Source: a bacterium (GTDB taxonomy: Bacteria > Deinococcota > Deinococci > Deinococcales > Deinococcaceae). From it: 64,000 nt of DNA. The stretch spans positions 1 through 64,000 of the forward strand of contig JAJZIR010000007.1 of NCBI GenBank assembly GCA_021810505.1, given 5' to 3'. Numbering within the stretch: position 1 is the stretch's first letter; each line of letters starts with the position of its first letter. Under the pieces are notes generated by a model. It was not told the origin of the DNA. It saw nothing but the letters and a program-made list of their open reading frames with translations, and searched no databases. The translations under genes were made by a program, and so were the position numbers. Below are positions 63,970 through 64,000 of this stretch, one piece after another.

Positions 63970-64000
63970 TTGACCCCCTAGGGGCGACCACCGGCCCCGC

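Overview
The window is a high-GC bacterial chromosome segment that reads most naturally as a member of the Deinococcota (Deinococcus-Thermus). The evidence is type IV pilins of the FTLIELLIVIAIIGILAAVLIPNLL type, a pilM-N-O-W-Q competence/pilus operon followed by aroC-aroK, a bacillithiol-pathway deacetylase (bshB1-like), tandem glutamate dehydrogenases, and many genes whose start codon sits 5-7 nt after a TANNNT -10 box. That last arrangement is expected for leaderless mRNAs, which are common in Deinococcus. The species cannot be named from the sequence alone.

Layout. 1-5 kb: partial FAD-dependent oxidoreductase, xseA-xseB, then a sugar ABC operon (binding protein and two permeases, no ATPase). 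5-9 kb: secreted GHL10-type hydrolase and bshB1, followed by a 1.2-kb foreign insert. The insert carries a VapBC-type toxin-antitoxin pair and an ssb remnant, and a 417-bp direct duplication of the bshB1/rnr junction flanks it. 9-22 kb: housekeeping block with rnr, secA, an HxlR regulator, aroE, rpoD, rpsI-rplM, aroQ-aroB, an MFS exporter and a DsbA-like protein. 22-27 kb: a secreted protein plus kelch-like lipoprotein pair and a B-family DNA polymerase. 27-33 kb: a LacI regulator, a second sugar ABC operon and a GH1 beta-glucosidase, together a beta-glucoside uptake and hydrolysis unit. 33-35 kb: an ABC-2 exporter pair and a DinB-like protein.

35-40 kb is an accessory island. It contains a sulfur operon (ArsR-rhodanese fusion regulator, DsrE-like protein, sulfide:quinone oxidoreductase-like flavoprotein). 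This is followed by a 280-bp fragment of glutamate dehydrogenase and a run of decaying mobile-element genes on the minus strand: serine recombinase, TacT-like acetyltransferase, TacA-like antitoxin and AlpA-like regulator. The intact tandem glutamate dehydrogenases come next. 42-48 kb: an amidase, two closely related pilin genes each preceded by the same 11-bp tandem repeat, a HEPN/MNT module whose MNT partner is broken, and an acyl-CoA dehydrogenase-like protein. 48-60 kb: alaS, a NarL-type response regulator, a membrane protein, a deacetylase-fold protein, aroK-aroC and the pil operon. 60-64 kb: two tRNA genes, a metallo-beta-lactamase-fold enzyme, an ArsR regulator divergent from an MFS exporter, and a radical SAM protein.

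The most unusual signals are these. Both foreign insertions are bordered by partial duplications of the neighbouring core gene. All three toxin-antitoxin modules have one member broken by frameshifts. A shared OmpR/PhoB-like operator precedes both pilin genes, and in one case it overlaps the upstream stop codon. Both sugar operons have a perfect GC-rich hairpin between the binding-protein gene and the first permease gene. I saw no CRISPR array, rRNA gene, intact insertion sequence or replication origin.
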